Assembly: GCF_000152825.2 (NCBI RefSeq)
Contig: NC_014414.1
Span: 2,294,001-2,358,000 of the forward strand
DNA from: Parvularcula bermudensis HTCC2503
Lineage (GTDB): Bacteria > Pseudomonadota > Alphaproteobacteria > Caulobacterales > Parvularculaceae
DNA length: 64,000 bases
Direction of reading: 5' to 3'
The position numbers were made by a program, and so were the translations under genes. The notes beneath the pieces were generated by a model that was given only the letters and a program-made list of their open reading frames with translations, searched no databases and was not told the DNA's origin. This document shows, in pieces, positions 17,440-26,600 of the stretch; position 1 is the stretch's first letter; the number at the start of each line of letters is the position of its first letter.

Positions 17440-19136
17440 TATATATTTTCCGGCACGGCGTTCCCCATAGGAACCAATCCCCCTTCCTCCGCAAGACGAT
17501 AGGCGGTCGGGTCCCCGCTTTCGGCCAGGGCCAACCCGGCAAAGGAGGCAGCGGCCTTCAGCTTCATCTCGCGATACTCCGCCATCGGGTCGGAGAGGGT
17601 CGTGATCGCCCCCCCTGCGCCAATCCTTGCATACCGTCCGCGCTGGCAGATCGCGCGGATGACGATCGACATTTCCGCCGCCCCGGTATGGCTGATCCAA
17701 CCGAGCGCCCCGGAATAGAGGCCGCGCGGCTCTCCTTCAATCTGTTCAAGGAGAGTCATCGAGCGGATCTTGGGGGCACCCGTCATCGAGCCACCGGGAA
17801 AGCACGCCGAGATAACGTCGAGCGCGTCAAGACCGTCCTGCCGTTGCCCAACGATAGTCGACACCAATTGATGGACAGTTTGATAGCTCTCGATCCCTGC
17901 GAACACCGGTACGGTGACAGTCCCCGGCACGGCCACCCCGCCAATATCATGCCGCAGCAGATCGACGATCATCAGATTCTCAGCGCGATCCTTGACACTT
18001 GCGCCGAGGGCCGATTTCAACTGTGCATCCGCCGCCACCGTCGCCCCCCGGGGACGCGTGCCCTTGATCGGTTTGGCCTCGATGGCGCCGTCCACGGAGA
18101 GCTTCAAGAACCGCTCTGGCGATGCCGAGGTGAGCGCGATCTCCGGATGCCCAATATAGGCCGCAAAGGGGGCGGGGTTCACCGACCTCAGGGCGCGATA
18201 AACCTCCCAGGGCGGAGCGGACATTTCCGCGATGAAAGAGGTCGTCAAACAAAGCTCATAGCTGTCGCCGTGACGGATCTTTTCCTGACACCACTTCACC
18301 TTCTCCCGATAGGTGCGGGCATCCTCCCGCGGGGTGATGATGAGGGGCCTCGCCCCCCCCTCTCCGTGAGACGGATCTGTGGGGCGTTGCCGGAGCTGCG
18401 CCAGCAGGCGCGCCTTCATTCTGCCCCCCCATTCGCGCCGCTGCGGTGCGTCGTCCTCGTCGCCGATGGAGACCACGAAAACCTCTCCGGCCTGGTCATC
18501 CACCACCAGGAAGGAGGACACGGCGAGGAAGAGCGCTTCGAGGGGTGCGGGCGCGAACGTCACCGGCAAGCCAAGGGCGCGGCGCGCTTCATAGCCGATC
18601 ACCCCAATGACCCCACCGAGGAATTCTGTGGGCAGGGCCCCCTCGTGCCTGACCTCACGGTCAAGATGGCGGCGAAGGGCCTCGGGCCAGGGATCGGCGC
18701 CCCCGCCTCCTGTGATCCACTTATTTCCAGGTGCGTCTGGAAACGCCAGGATCGACACCTGACGCCCTTCATAGGGGCGCGCCGCTTCGAGGAGGATCCC
18801 TTGCGGAGGGCCAGGTGCCGTCAGCGCTTGGAAGATATCGGCGACGCTCCCCGTGATCGGCACCGTCTCCATCAGGGCGGCGGCGGGCCTATCGTCCCTT
18901 TGCGCATGGCCACCCCGCTTGCGTTCCCCCTCCGAAGGAACCGTTGCCCCAGGTCGGTGGCAGGCAGGCGGACATGCCTCCCCCTCACCCTTCGCACATT
19001 CGCCAAGAAACGCTGTCGCGAGATCGCGCCCGCCGTCAGTGCCGATTGACTCAGGATGAAACTGCACCCCCCATCGTCGACGGACCGGATCGCTCGCCGC
19101 CATGATATATCCGTCCTCGCTCCGCGCGTCTGGCAC
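17439..19136 (-). CDS. pabB: aminodeoxychorismate synthase component I, with the end of the glutaminase domain fused in front
   Basis: 565-residue frame from GTG 19136. Residues about 1-50 are the end of a glutamine amidotransferase domain, including WGVQFHPESI with the catalytic His and Glu. After an about 40-residue linker comes the chorismate-binding domain: EKIRHGDSYELCLTTSF, EAKPIKGTRPRG, MIVDLLRHDIG, GGSMTGAPK and IGAGGAITTLSDPMAEYREM. So the natural protein is probably a PabA-PabB fusion whose upstream half is in another frame because one T is missing near 19137. PabB domain intact; coupled to pabC. Confidence 0.88.
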   Translation of the reverse strand: MPDARSEDGYIMAASDPVRRRWGVQFHPESIGTDGGRDLATAFLGECAKGEGEACPPACHRPGATVPSEGERKRGGHAQRDDRPAAALMETVPITGSVADIFQALTAPGPPQGILLEAARPYEGRQVSILAFPDAPGNKWITGGGGADPWPEALRRHLDREVRHEGALPTEFLGGVIGVIGYEARRALGLPVTFAPAPLEALFLAVSSFLVVDDQAGEVFVVSIGDEDDAPQRREWGGRMKARLLAQLRQRPTDPSHGEGGARPLIITPREDARTYREKVKWCQEKIRHGDSYELCLTTSFIAEMSAPPWEVYRALRSVNPAPFAAYIGHPEIALTSASPERFLKLSVDGAIEAKPIKGTRPRGATVAADAQLKSALGASVKDRAENLMIVDLLRHDIGGVAVPGTVTVPVFAGIESYQTVHQLVSTIVGQRQDGLDALDVISACFPGGSMTGAPKIRSMTLLEQIEGEPRGLYSGALGWISHTGAAEMSIVIRAICQRGRYARIGAGGAITTLSDPMAEYREMKLKAAASFAGLALAESGDPTAYRLAEEGGLVPMGNAVPENI

Positions 19137-19567
19137 AAATCCGCGGTGGCCGGGAGGTCGGTGATCCCCCAGGAATGGTATCGCGTCGCCGAAAAGGGGC
19201 TGACCAGATTGGCGAACCCTCCCCGCTTTTCATGGTGGATTGGCGTCACCTGGCCGTGGATCGGGGTGGGCATTTGAACCAACCTCCCCCCCGCCGCCAA
19301 GGCCAGCACCTGAAACCCGAGACAGACCCCGAATATCGGTCGATCAGCCCGCGCGATGAGGTCCGGCATGATACCAATATCGTCGGGCCGTCGTGGGTCC
19401 CCAGGCCCAGCGGACAGGAGGATCCCATGCCAATATGGCGATTGGAGAGAGGCCAGGCTGCGCCGCTCATTCCGAAAGACCACCACCTCATCCGCCCCGC
19501 AGAGACGAAACAGATGCACGAGATTATTGGTGAAGGAATCGTCGTTATCGACGAGGGCCAACCGCAT
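18872..19567 (-). CDS. pabA: aminodeoxychorismate synthase glutaminase part (frameshifted N-terminal half of the fusion)
   Basis: From ATG 19567 (GGAAG eight bases upstream) the frame encodes a class I glutamine amidotransferase: MRLALVDNDDSFTNNLVHLF, LLSAGPGDP and the nucleophile motif GVCLGFQ. After ITDLPATADLCQ the frame leaves the family and runs to a stop at 18872, while the family continues (PDARSEDGYIM, HPES) in the frame of pabB. One extra T in the run at 19137-19139 would restore it. If real, the glutaminase lacks its His-Glu pair and PabB would depend on free ammonia; a base-calling error is at least as likely. Confidence 0.82.
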   Translation of the reverse strand: MRLALVDNDDSFTNNLVHLFRLCGADEVVVFRNERRSLASLQSPYWHGILLSAGPGDPRRPDDIGIMPDLIARADRPIFGVCLGFQVLALAAGGRLVQMPTPIHGQVTPIHHEKRGGFANLVSPFSATRYHSWGITDLPATADLCQTRGARTDISWRRAIRSVDDGGCSFILSQSALTAGAISRQRFLANVRRVRGRHVRLPATDLGQRFLRRGNASGVAMRKGTIGPPPP

Positions 19568-19864
19568 AGGCGCACTTCCAGAACGAGCTGCCGGATTAGC
19601 GCTGATTTGCAAACCAGCACAGATTGAGATGATGCAATAATGCCGCACTTTCGCGGGAGCGTCACGAAAATGACATTTCGTGTTGCGGATTTCCCCGAAC
19701 GCCGGTTTGTTCGCCACGATTTGTTGCTGGCGCTGACGAAAATAACAGGATGTGCTCAATTCGTCGGGTGTTTTCGCCCCCGCTGCTCGCGGGATTGTGC
19801 ATCGCGGCGGAGCGTGGCACTGTATGGTTAAGAGCGGGTAATATTCGCGCAGAAGGAACAGTGA
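19568..19864. promoter_or_regulatory. divergent intergenic region pabAB / amt
   Basis: About 297 bases between divergent genes; no ORF or RNA recognised. It must contain both promoters. A TGGCAC at 19815-19820 resembles a sigma-54 -24 element, but the expected -12 TTGC is not at the right distance, so I do not call that promoter. Confidence 0.35.
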
Positions 19865-21259
19865 ATGTCATTGGGTCGTCTTGTCTCTCGTTATAGCGTG
19901 GCTTTGGTGCTGCCTGCTTTGACACTGTCCAGTGTGGCGGTCGCACAGGATGCGACGCCGGACACATCAGCGGCGCTCGATACCCAATTCATCTTGAACA
20001 GCTTTCTTTTCCTTTTCGGCGGCGTCCTCGTGATGTTCATGGCCGCCGGTTTTTGTATGTTGGAGGTCGGCCTCGTTCGGACCAAAAACGCTGCGGAAAT
20101 TTGCCTGAAGAATATGGTTCTCTACGCGTTGGCCGGCATCGCGTATTACGTCATCGGCTACAATCTCATGTATAACGGTGTTGAGAGCTTTGTCGGCTCC
20201 CTCGGCATATGGTCGCCGTCCGAGCTGGCCAGTGACGAGACCATTTCCATTGATACCGGCTATGCGGCGACATCCGATTGGTTTTTCCAGATGGTGTTTG
20301 TGGCGACCGCAGCTTCTGTCGTGTCCGGTGCGGTTGCCGAGCGGGTAAAGGTCTTCCCATTTTTGATCTTTGTCCTTGTCCTGACAGCAATTATTTATCC
20401 CATTCAAGGGGCGTGGAGCTGGGGCGGCGGCTTCCTCAGCCAGAGTGGATTTTCCGACTTCGCCGGCTCGACGATCGTTCACTCCGTCGGCGGATGGGCG
20501 GCCCTGACCGGGGTGATCATTCTCGGCCCGCGGGCGGGTAAGTTCGTCAATGGGCGTATCAATGCGATCCCCGGCAGCTCCCTCCCCCTCGCGACCCTCG
20601 GGACATTTATTCTTTGGCTTGGATGGTTTGGCTTCAATGGCGCCAGCCAATTGGCGATGGGCACGGTCACGGATGTCGTGGCGATTAGCCAAATCTTCGC
20701 CAATACGAATATGGCCGCCGCCGGCGGCGTGACGGCCGCATTGATCACGACAAAGCTCGTCTACAAAAAAGTGGATCTGACTTTCGTCCTCAATGGGGCT
20801 CTAGCTGGTCTTGTGTCGATTACCGCCGAGCCGCTGACCCCCAATATTGGTGAGGCCATTTTGATTGGGGCCACCGGGGCGGTGATTGTGACCTTCGCGG
20901 TCCCAATGCTCGACAAGTTCCGTCTGGACGATGTCGTGGGGGCCATTCCCGTACACCTCGTCGCCGGTATTTTCGGAACGCTCGTCGTTCCGCTCACAAA
21001 TAGTGACGCACAATTTCATACCCAATTGCTGGGGGTTGCTGCTGTGGCGGCGTGGGTCATTCCAACGTCGGCTATCGTTTGGGGTGTCCTGAAAGTCACA
21101 CTCGGGATCAGATTGTCGCCTGAGCATGAAAGTTTGGGTGGGGATCTTTCCGAACTGGGCTTGGAAGCTTATCCGGAATTCGGGCGGGGATCGATTGGTC
21201 CGCTCGAGTCGGCCGAAGGAGCAGCGGTTCGCATGGCGAAATCCTCCTCCAAGGCATGA
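19865..21259 (+). CDS. amt: ammonium transporter
   Basis: 464-residue Amt/MEP/Rh channel with a cleavable N-terminal signal (LSSVAVAQ|DAT). Eleven membrane helices are expected. Family landmarks: FLFGGVLVMFMAAGFCMLEVG, RTKNAAEICLKNMVLYALAG, the signature region GSTIVHSVGGWAALTG containing a pore His, WLGWFGFNGAS and DVVGAIPVHLVAGIFGTL with the second pore His. AGAAGGAACAG precedes the ATG. No glnK is adjacent. A porin-like gene follows, and the glutamate synthase operon next to it would assimilate the imported ammonium. Confidence 0.95.
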   Translation: MSLGRLVSRYSVALVLPALTLSSVAVAQDATPDTSAALDTQFILNSFLFLFGGVLVMFMAAGFCMLEVGLVRTKNAAEICLKNMVLYALAGIAYYVIGYNLMYNGVESFVGSLGIWSPSELASDETISIDTGYAATSDWFFQMVFVATAASVVSGAVAERVKVFPFLIFVLVLTAIIYPIQGAWSWGGGFLSQSGFSDFAGSTIVHSVGGWAALTGVIILGPRAGKFVNGRINAIPGSSLPLATLGTFILWLGWFGFNGASQLAMGTVTDVVAISQIFANTNMAAAGGVTAALITTKLVYKKVDLTFVLNGALAGLVSITAEPLTPNIGEAILIGATGAVIVTFAVPMLDKFRLDDVVGAIPVHLVAGIFGTLVVPLTNSDAQFHTQLLGVAAVAAWVIPTSAIVWGVLKVTLGIRLSPEHESLGGDLSELGLEAYPEFGRGSIGPLESAEGAAVRMAKSSSKA

Positions 21260-21339
21260 ATTCACGTATTCTCTCAGTGCCGAGGCGGGCGGCACTCGGG
21301 GGTAATGTTAACCACCGTCAACAGATAGCGGAAAATACC

Positions 21340-22035
21340 ATGAAGAACTCGACTCTCCTTCTTGCCGCCAGTTCGGCACTTGTCTCCTCCCTGGCCGTCG
21401 CCAGTGCCCAAGATTCATCTTGGGATGTGTCCGGCAACGTCGCATTTACGTCTGACTACCGCTTCCGCGGTGTGTCTCTGTCGGACAACAGCTTCGCTGT
21501 CCAAGGTGGCTTTGACGCGGCGCATGCCAGCGGATTTTACGCCGGGACCTGGGCGTCCAGCCTCGACGGTGACAGCGGCGTGCCCACCGAACTCGACCTC
21601 TATGCTGGCTATGGGTGGACGACCGCCGACGGCGTGAGCTTCGATATCGGCCTCCTTGGCTATTTCTACCCCGACGCGGCACCGGACGACTTTGACTATT
21701 ACGAGCCCTATGCCTCTGTCGGCACCACGATCGGCGGCGCCGATCTTGGCCTTGGCGTTGCCTATGCCCCTGAGCAAAATGCCCTCGACGACGACAATAT
21801 CTACTTCTATTCGAGCGCCGATTTTGCCCTGTCGCCCGCCGTTGGGTTGAGCCTTGGCCTCGGCTACGAAGACGGCCCCTTCGGTGACGAAAAGCTGGAC
21901 TATAGCGTCGGCGTTGGCACCTCCGCCAGCGGCTTGGACGTTTCGGTCGCCTTTATCGGCTTTACTCAAGAAGACGATGACGGCTTCGAAGGCAGCGACG
22001 AAACCGTCGTCCTGACCGTTGGGAAATCCCTCTAA
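21340..22035 (+). CDS. TorF-family putative porin (Gcw_chp domain)
   Basis: 231-residue outer-membrane beta-barrel candidate. Start 21340 gives a clean signal peptide (MKNSTLLLAASSALVSSLAV, cleaved after SAQ). The mature part opens WDVSGNVAFTSDYRFRGVSLS, the Gcw_chp signature, and consists of alternating beta strands with acidic turns, ending in VVLTVGKSL. An ATG at 21256 overlaps the amt stop but would add a non-leader extension. Its position directly after amt suggests a linked role in ammonium uptake across the outer membrane (inference). Confidence 0.8.
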   Translation: MKNSTLLLAASSALVSSLAVASAQDSSWDVSGNVAFTSDYRFRGVSLSDNSFAVQGGFDAAHASGFYAGTWASSLDGDSGVPTELDLYAGYGWTTADGVSFDIGLLGYFYPDAAPDDFDYYEPYASVGTTIGGADLGLGVAYAPEQNALDDDNIYFYSSADFALSPAVGLSLGLGYEDGPFGDEKLDYSVGVGTSASGLDVSVAFIGFTQEDDDGFEGSDETVVLTVGKSL

Positions 22036-22091
22036 GCGCAAAAAAGCGCGACACATTTCGCCAAATTAAGGGCGAAACATCGACATAACCG

Positions 22092-22140
22092 CCTCCACAG
22101 GCTAGGGGAAATTCCCTTTTGCCTGTGGAGGTTTTCTTTT
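22092..22140 (+). terminator. strong hairpin plus T-tract just before gltD; contains the gltD Shine-Dalgarno
   Basis: CCTCCACAGGC (22092-22102) pairs perfectly with GCCTGTGGAGG (22121-22131). The loop can add a further AGGGGA/TTCCCT stem, and TTTTCTTTT follows. It looks like an intrinsic terminator for amt-torF. The GGAGG at 22127-22131 in its 3' arm lies seven bases before the gltD TTG start, so the hairpin would also hide the ribosome-binding site: possible attenuation or translational control of gltDB. Confidence 0.7.
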
Positions 22141-23632
22141 GTCCGATATGCTTCGTTTTATCGACACGCCGCGCCAGACGCCCGAGAAGCGGGCCGCCGA
22201 ATTGCGTCGAGAAGATTTCGAAGAAGTCTATAGCGGCTTCAAGGAACGCCAGGCGGAGGCGCAGGCGAGCCGCTGCAGCCAATGCGGCGTTCCCTTTTGT
22301 TCTTCGGGCTGCCCGCTTGGCAATCATATCCCTGACTGGCTCCGTCTCGCTGCGGAGGATCAGCTCGAAGAAGCCTGGCGCCTGTCGGAAAGTACCTCCA
22401 ACATGCCAGAGATCTGTGGGCGAATTTGTCCCCAGGACCGGCTATGCGAAGGATCGTGCGTGATCGAACAATCCGGTCACGGTACGGTAACCATTGGCGC
22501 GGTGGAGCAATATATTACGGACAATGCCTGGTCGAAGGGGTGGATCAAACCCATTGCCCCCGCCAGGGAACGGCCGCAGTCCATTGGCATCATCGGCGCC
22601 GGTCCCGCTGGCTTGTCCGCGGCGGACGAGCTGCGGTCCCTTGGCTATCGCATTACGGTCTATGACCGTTACGATCGCGCAGGCGGTCTGATGACCTATG
22701 GCATTCCCGGTTTCAAACTTGAGAAATCCGTGGTGATGCGGCGGGTGAAGCGGCTGGCGGACTCGGGCGTCACCTTCGTGCAAAATGCCGATATCGGCGG
22801 CGGCGTGCCTTTTTCGGATCTGCGGGAGAAGCACGATGCGATCCTCATCGCCACAGGCGTTTATAAAGCAAGAGAGCTTTCGGTCCCTGGGGTCGGCGCC
22901 AATGGGGTCGTGAGAGCCCTTGATTATCTCACGGCCTCGAACCGCAAGGGCTTCGGCGACGAGGTTCCCGGATTTGACGAAGGGCATATGAATGCGCACG
23001 GCAAGCGTGTGGTCGTGGTCGGGGGCGGCGATACGGCGATGGACTGTGTCCGCACGGCAATCCGCCAAGATGCCGCGAGCGTTACCTGCCTTTATCGACG
23101 GGATCGGGAAAATATGCCCGGCTCTGCCCGGGAAGTTGTGAACGCAGAAGAGGAAGGCATCTCCTTCCGGTGGCTGTCCAATCCCAAATTGCTGCTTGGC
23201 GATGCCAATAAGCTCGACGGCATCCGCGTGGCGCGTATGCGCCTTGGTCCACCGGATGCCTCTGGCCGTCAATCGCCTGAGGAGATCCCTGGCGAGGATG
23301 CGGACCTTGCCGCCGATATGGTGATCAAGGCCCTCGGCTTTTCCCCCGAAGATCTTCCCACAGCGTTTGATGAGCCCGATCTCGCCCTTACCCGCTACGG
23401 CACGTTGAAGGTTGACCCCTCTTCCTATGAAACCTCGCTGCCGGGTGTTTTCGCCGCAGGCGATATCGTCCGCGGCGCAAGTTTGGTAGTATGGGCCATC
23501 CATGACGCCCGCAGAGCGGCGGCGTCGATCCACCAATATTTTAAGGGTCAAACGGTCGGGGCCATTCCCGAGACGGTCGGTGAACAGCAAACCGATTACG
23601 ACCCCAGAACTTACGAACCGGTAGCGCCATGA
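22139..23632 (+). CDS. gltD: glutamate synthase (NADPH) small subunit
   Basis: 497-residue flavoprotein that passes electrons from NADPH through FAD and Fe-S centres to GltB. The N-terminal Fe-S domain has CSQCGVPFCSSGCPLGNHIP and CGRICPQDRLCEGSCV; FAD binding is GIIGAGPAGLSAA and NADPH binding VVVVGGGDTAMDC; the C-terminal FAD motif is GVFAAGDIVRGASLVVWA. The TTG at 22139 has GGAGG seven bases upstream; an ATG at 22148 is the alternative and would be 16 bases away. gltD precedes gltB here. The stop overlaps gltB by ATGA. Confidence 0.95.
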   Translation: MSDMLRFIDTPRQTPEKRAAELRREDFEEVYSGFKERQAEAQASRCSQCGVPFCSSGCPLGNHIPDWLRLAAEDQLEEAWRLSESTSNMPEICGRICPQDRLCEGSCVIEQSGHGTVTIGAVEQYITDNAWSKGWIKPIAPARERPQSIGIIGAGPAGLSAADELRSLGYRITVYDRYDRAGGLMTYGIPGFKLEKSVVMRRVKRLADSGVTFVQNADIGGGVPFSDLREKHDAILIATGVYKARELSVPGVGANGVVRALDYLTASNRKGFGDEVPGFDEGHMNAHGKRVVVVGGGDTAMDCVRTAIRQDAASVTCLYRRDRENMPGSAREVVNAEEEGISFRWLSNPKLLLGDANKLDGIRVARMRLGPPDASGRQSPEEIPGEDADLAADMVIKALGFSPEDLPTAFDEPDLALTRYGTLKVDPSSYETSLPGVFAAGDIVRGASLVVWAIHDARRAAASIHQYFKGQTVGAIPETVGEQQTDYDPRTYEPVAP

Positions 23633-26600
23633 CCCAACAACCTCCCTTTGGCTTTTATGATCCGAGAGACGAGCACGATGCCTGCGGTGTCGGCCTTGTG
23701 GCGGCAATCGACGGCACCCCTCGGCGAGAGGTCGTCACCCGAGCCGTGGCCGCCCTTAAAGCGGTGTGGCACCGCGGCGCCGTCGCGTCGGACGGAAAGA
23801 CCGGCGATGGCGCGGGACTGCGTATCGATGTCGCCCAGAATTTCTTCCGCGAACAGGTGGAGCGATCCGGCCATTCCGCAAAGGATCTCGATGTCTGTGT
23901 CGGGATGATTTTCCTGCCCCGGACCGATTTTGCCGCTCAGGATCGGGCCCGCGCGATCGTCGAAACCCACATTCTCAATTTCGGGTTCCGCCTATTTGGT
24001 TGGCGGCAGGCCCCTGTCGAACCGGGGGTTATCGGCGCAAAGGCGAATGCTGCCCGTCCTGAAATCGAGCAAATCTTGTTCTTCGACCCCAAAGGACGGG
24101 ACGCGGATGAACTGGAGCGAACCCTCTATATTGTCCGCCGCCGTATCGAAAAACAGGCACTGACCGAACGGCTTCCTGACTTCTACGTATGCTCTTTGAG
24201 CCCTAGGGACATCATCTATAAGGGAATGTTCCTCGCCGGGGATATCGACAGCTTTTACCTCGACCTGCAGGACGACCGTTTCGTTTCCAGCTTCGCGATC
24301 TTCCACCAGCGTTATTCGACCAATACCTTTCCGGAATGGCGACTGGCGCAGCCCTTCCGCATGCTGGCGCATAATGGCGAGATCAACACCGTCAGAGGCA
24401 ATATCGCCTGGATGAAGGCCCATGAAGCGAAAATGGCGGGGGCGGCCTTCGGCGATTACGGCGAGGACATCAAACCGGTGATCCAACCGGCTTCGTCAGA
24501 TTCTGCGGCCCTTGACGCGGCCTTCGAGCTTCTGGTGCGGGCGGGGCGCTCGGCCCCAATGGCCAAGGCCCTTTTGGTGCCGGAGGCCTGGTCAAAGCGC
24601 GAAAGTGTCTTGGGACCGGAGATTCGCGCCCTGTACGAATATTGTAATGCCGTGATGGAGCCCTGGGACGGTCCGGCGGCCCTTTGCGCCTTTGATGGCC
24701 GGTGGGCGATCGCCGGTCTCGACCGCAATGGCCTGCGCCCTCTTCGATATGCCCGGACGACTGACGGATTGCTCGCTGTGGGGTCGGAATCCGGCATGTG
24801 TCCCCTCGATGGGAAAGAAGTGATCGAGCGGGGCGCCGTGCCCGCCGGTGGGATGATCTGTGCGGACCTGAAAGAAGGGAAATTCTACGGCATTCAGGAA
24901 AGTCTCGATCGTCTTGTCGAGGCCCATCCTTATACGGATTGGCTCAAGGAAGTCACCGATCTCGACCCGCTCATCGGGCCGGGTCCGGAGGATCGCTTGT
25001 TCGACAGTGAAACCCTCAATCGGCGTCAACTCGCCGCGGGGTATTCTCAAGAAGACCTTGAATTGATCCTGAAACCAATGGTCATGGAGGCCAAGGAAGC
25101 CATCGGCTCCATGGGGGACGATACGCCCCTTGCGGTGCTATCTTCACAATATCGGCCCCTCTCTCATTTCTTCCGGCAACGGTTCAGTCAGGTGACGAAC
25201 CCTCCGATCGACCCCTTGCGGGAAGGTCGAGTGATGTCACTCAAGACACGCTTCAAGAACTTGGGGAATATCCTGGCCCAGGATGAAACCCAGTCGGATG
25301 TCTATGTCCTCGAAGGACCGATCCTGACCAATGGCATGTACGACCGTCTTTGCGAACGGCTTGATCCGGTTGTCATCGACTGTACCTATACTGAGGCCAA
25401 GGGCGACGGACGCGCTCTCAGTGCTTGTGTCGACCGTATACGGAAAGAAGCCTGCGATGCGGTGCGGAGCGGGGCGAGCCATATCGTTCTATCCGATGAA
25501 AATCAGGGGCCGTCACGTCTTCCCCTGCCGATGATTCTCGCCGCGGGTGGTGTTCATCGTCGCCTGATTGACGAAGGGTTGCGGTCCGATTGTTCGTTCA
25601 CCGTGCGGTCCAGCGAGGCAATCGACAGTCACTATGCCGCCGTATTGATTGGGGTCGGGGCCACCTGCGTCAGCCCCTATCTTGCCTTTGAGACGATCGC
25701 GGATCGGCTGGAGGCCGGGAAGTATCGAAATGTGACGCTGTCCGAAGCGGTGCTTGCCTACAAAACGGCGATCGAGAATGGCCTGTTGAAGATCCTCTCC
25801 AAGATGGGTGTGTCGGTGCTTTCCGCCTATCGGGGGGGGTGCAACTTCGAGACCCTGGGCCTCTCTCGTCCGCTGATTGCCGAGTTCTTTCCGGATGCCT
25901 CATCCCGCATTTCGGGAATGGGCTTTGTGGGGCTTGAGCAGTCAATGATGCGCCTTCATGACAGTGCGTGGCCCCGTGAAGATGAAGGCTCGGTCAAACG
26001 ACTGCCTGTGGGGAGTTTCTACCGCGTCAGGACCGGCGGCGAAGCCCATGCGTATGAAGCATCGTCGATCAAGGATCTGCAAATCGCAGTCCGAGAAAAT
26101 GATCAGGATGCTTATCGTCGCTTTTCGACCCATCTTCAGAAGCAATCGCCGATCCAACTTCGTGATCTTCTCGATTTCACGAAGAGCGGAAAGCCTATCC
26201 CTCTCGAAAGTGTGGAAAGCGTCAATTCAATCCGTCAACGGTTTGTCACGCCGGGCATGAGCCTTGGGGCCCTGTCGCCCGAAGCCCACGGTGTCTTGAA
26301 TGTCGCGATGAACCGTATCGGCGCGAAATCCGTTTCCGGTGAGGGGGGGGAAGACCCCAAGCGCTACACCCCAATGCCGAATGGCGACAATATGAACTCC
26401 GCGGTCAAGCAAGTGGCCTCGGGTCGCTTTGGGGTGACGGCTGAATATCTCAACCAGTGCCGTGAAATTGAGATCAAGGTGGCGCAAGGGGCCAAACCCG
26501 GTGAGGGGGGACAGCTCCCTGGGTTCAAGGTCAACGCCTATATCGCCAGCCTGCGGCATTCGACCGAAGGCGTGACCCTGATTTCGCCGCCGCCGCACCA

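Noticed and set aside
19810-19832. Possible sigma-54 promoter for amt (TGGCAC)
   Set aside because: The -12 element (TTGC) is not found at the required spacing; only the -24 half matches.
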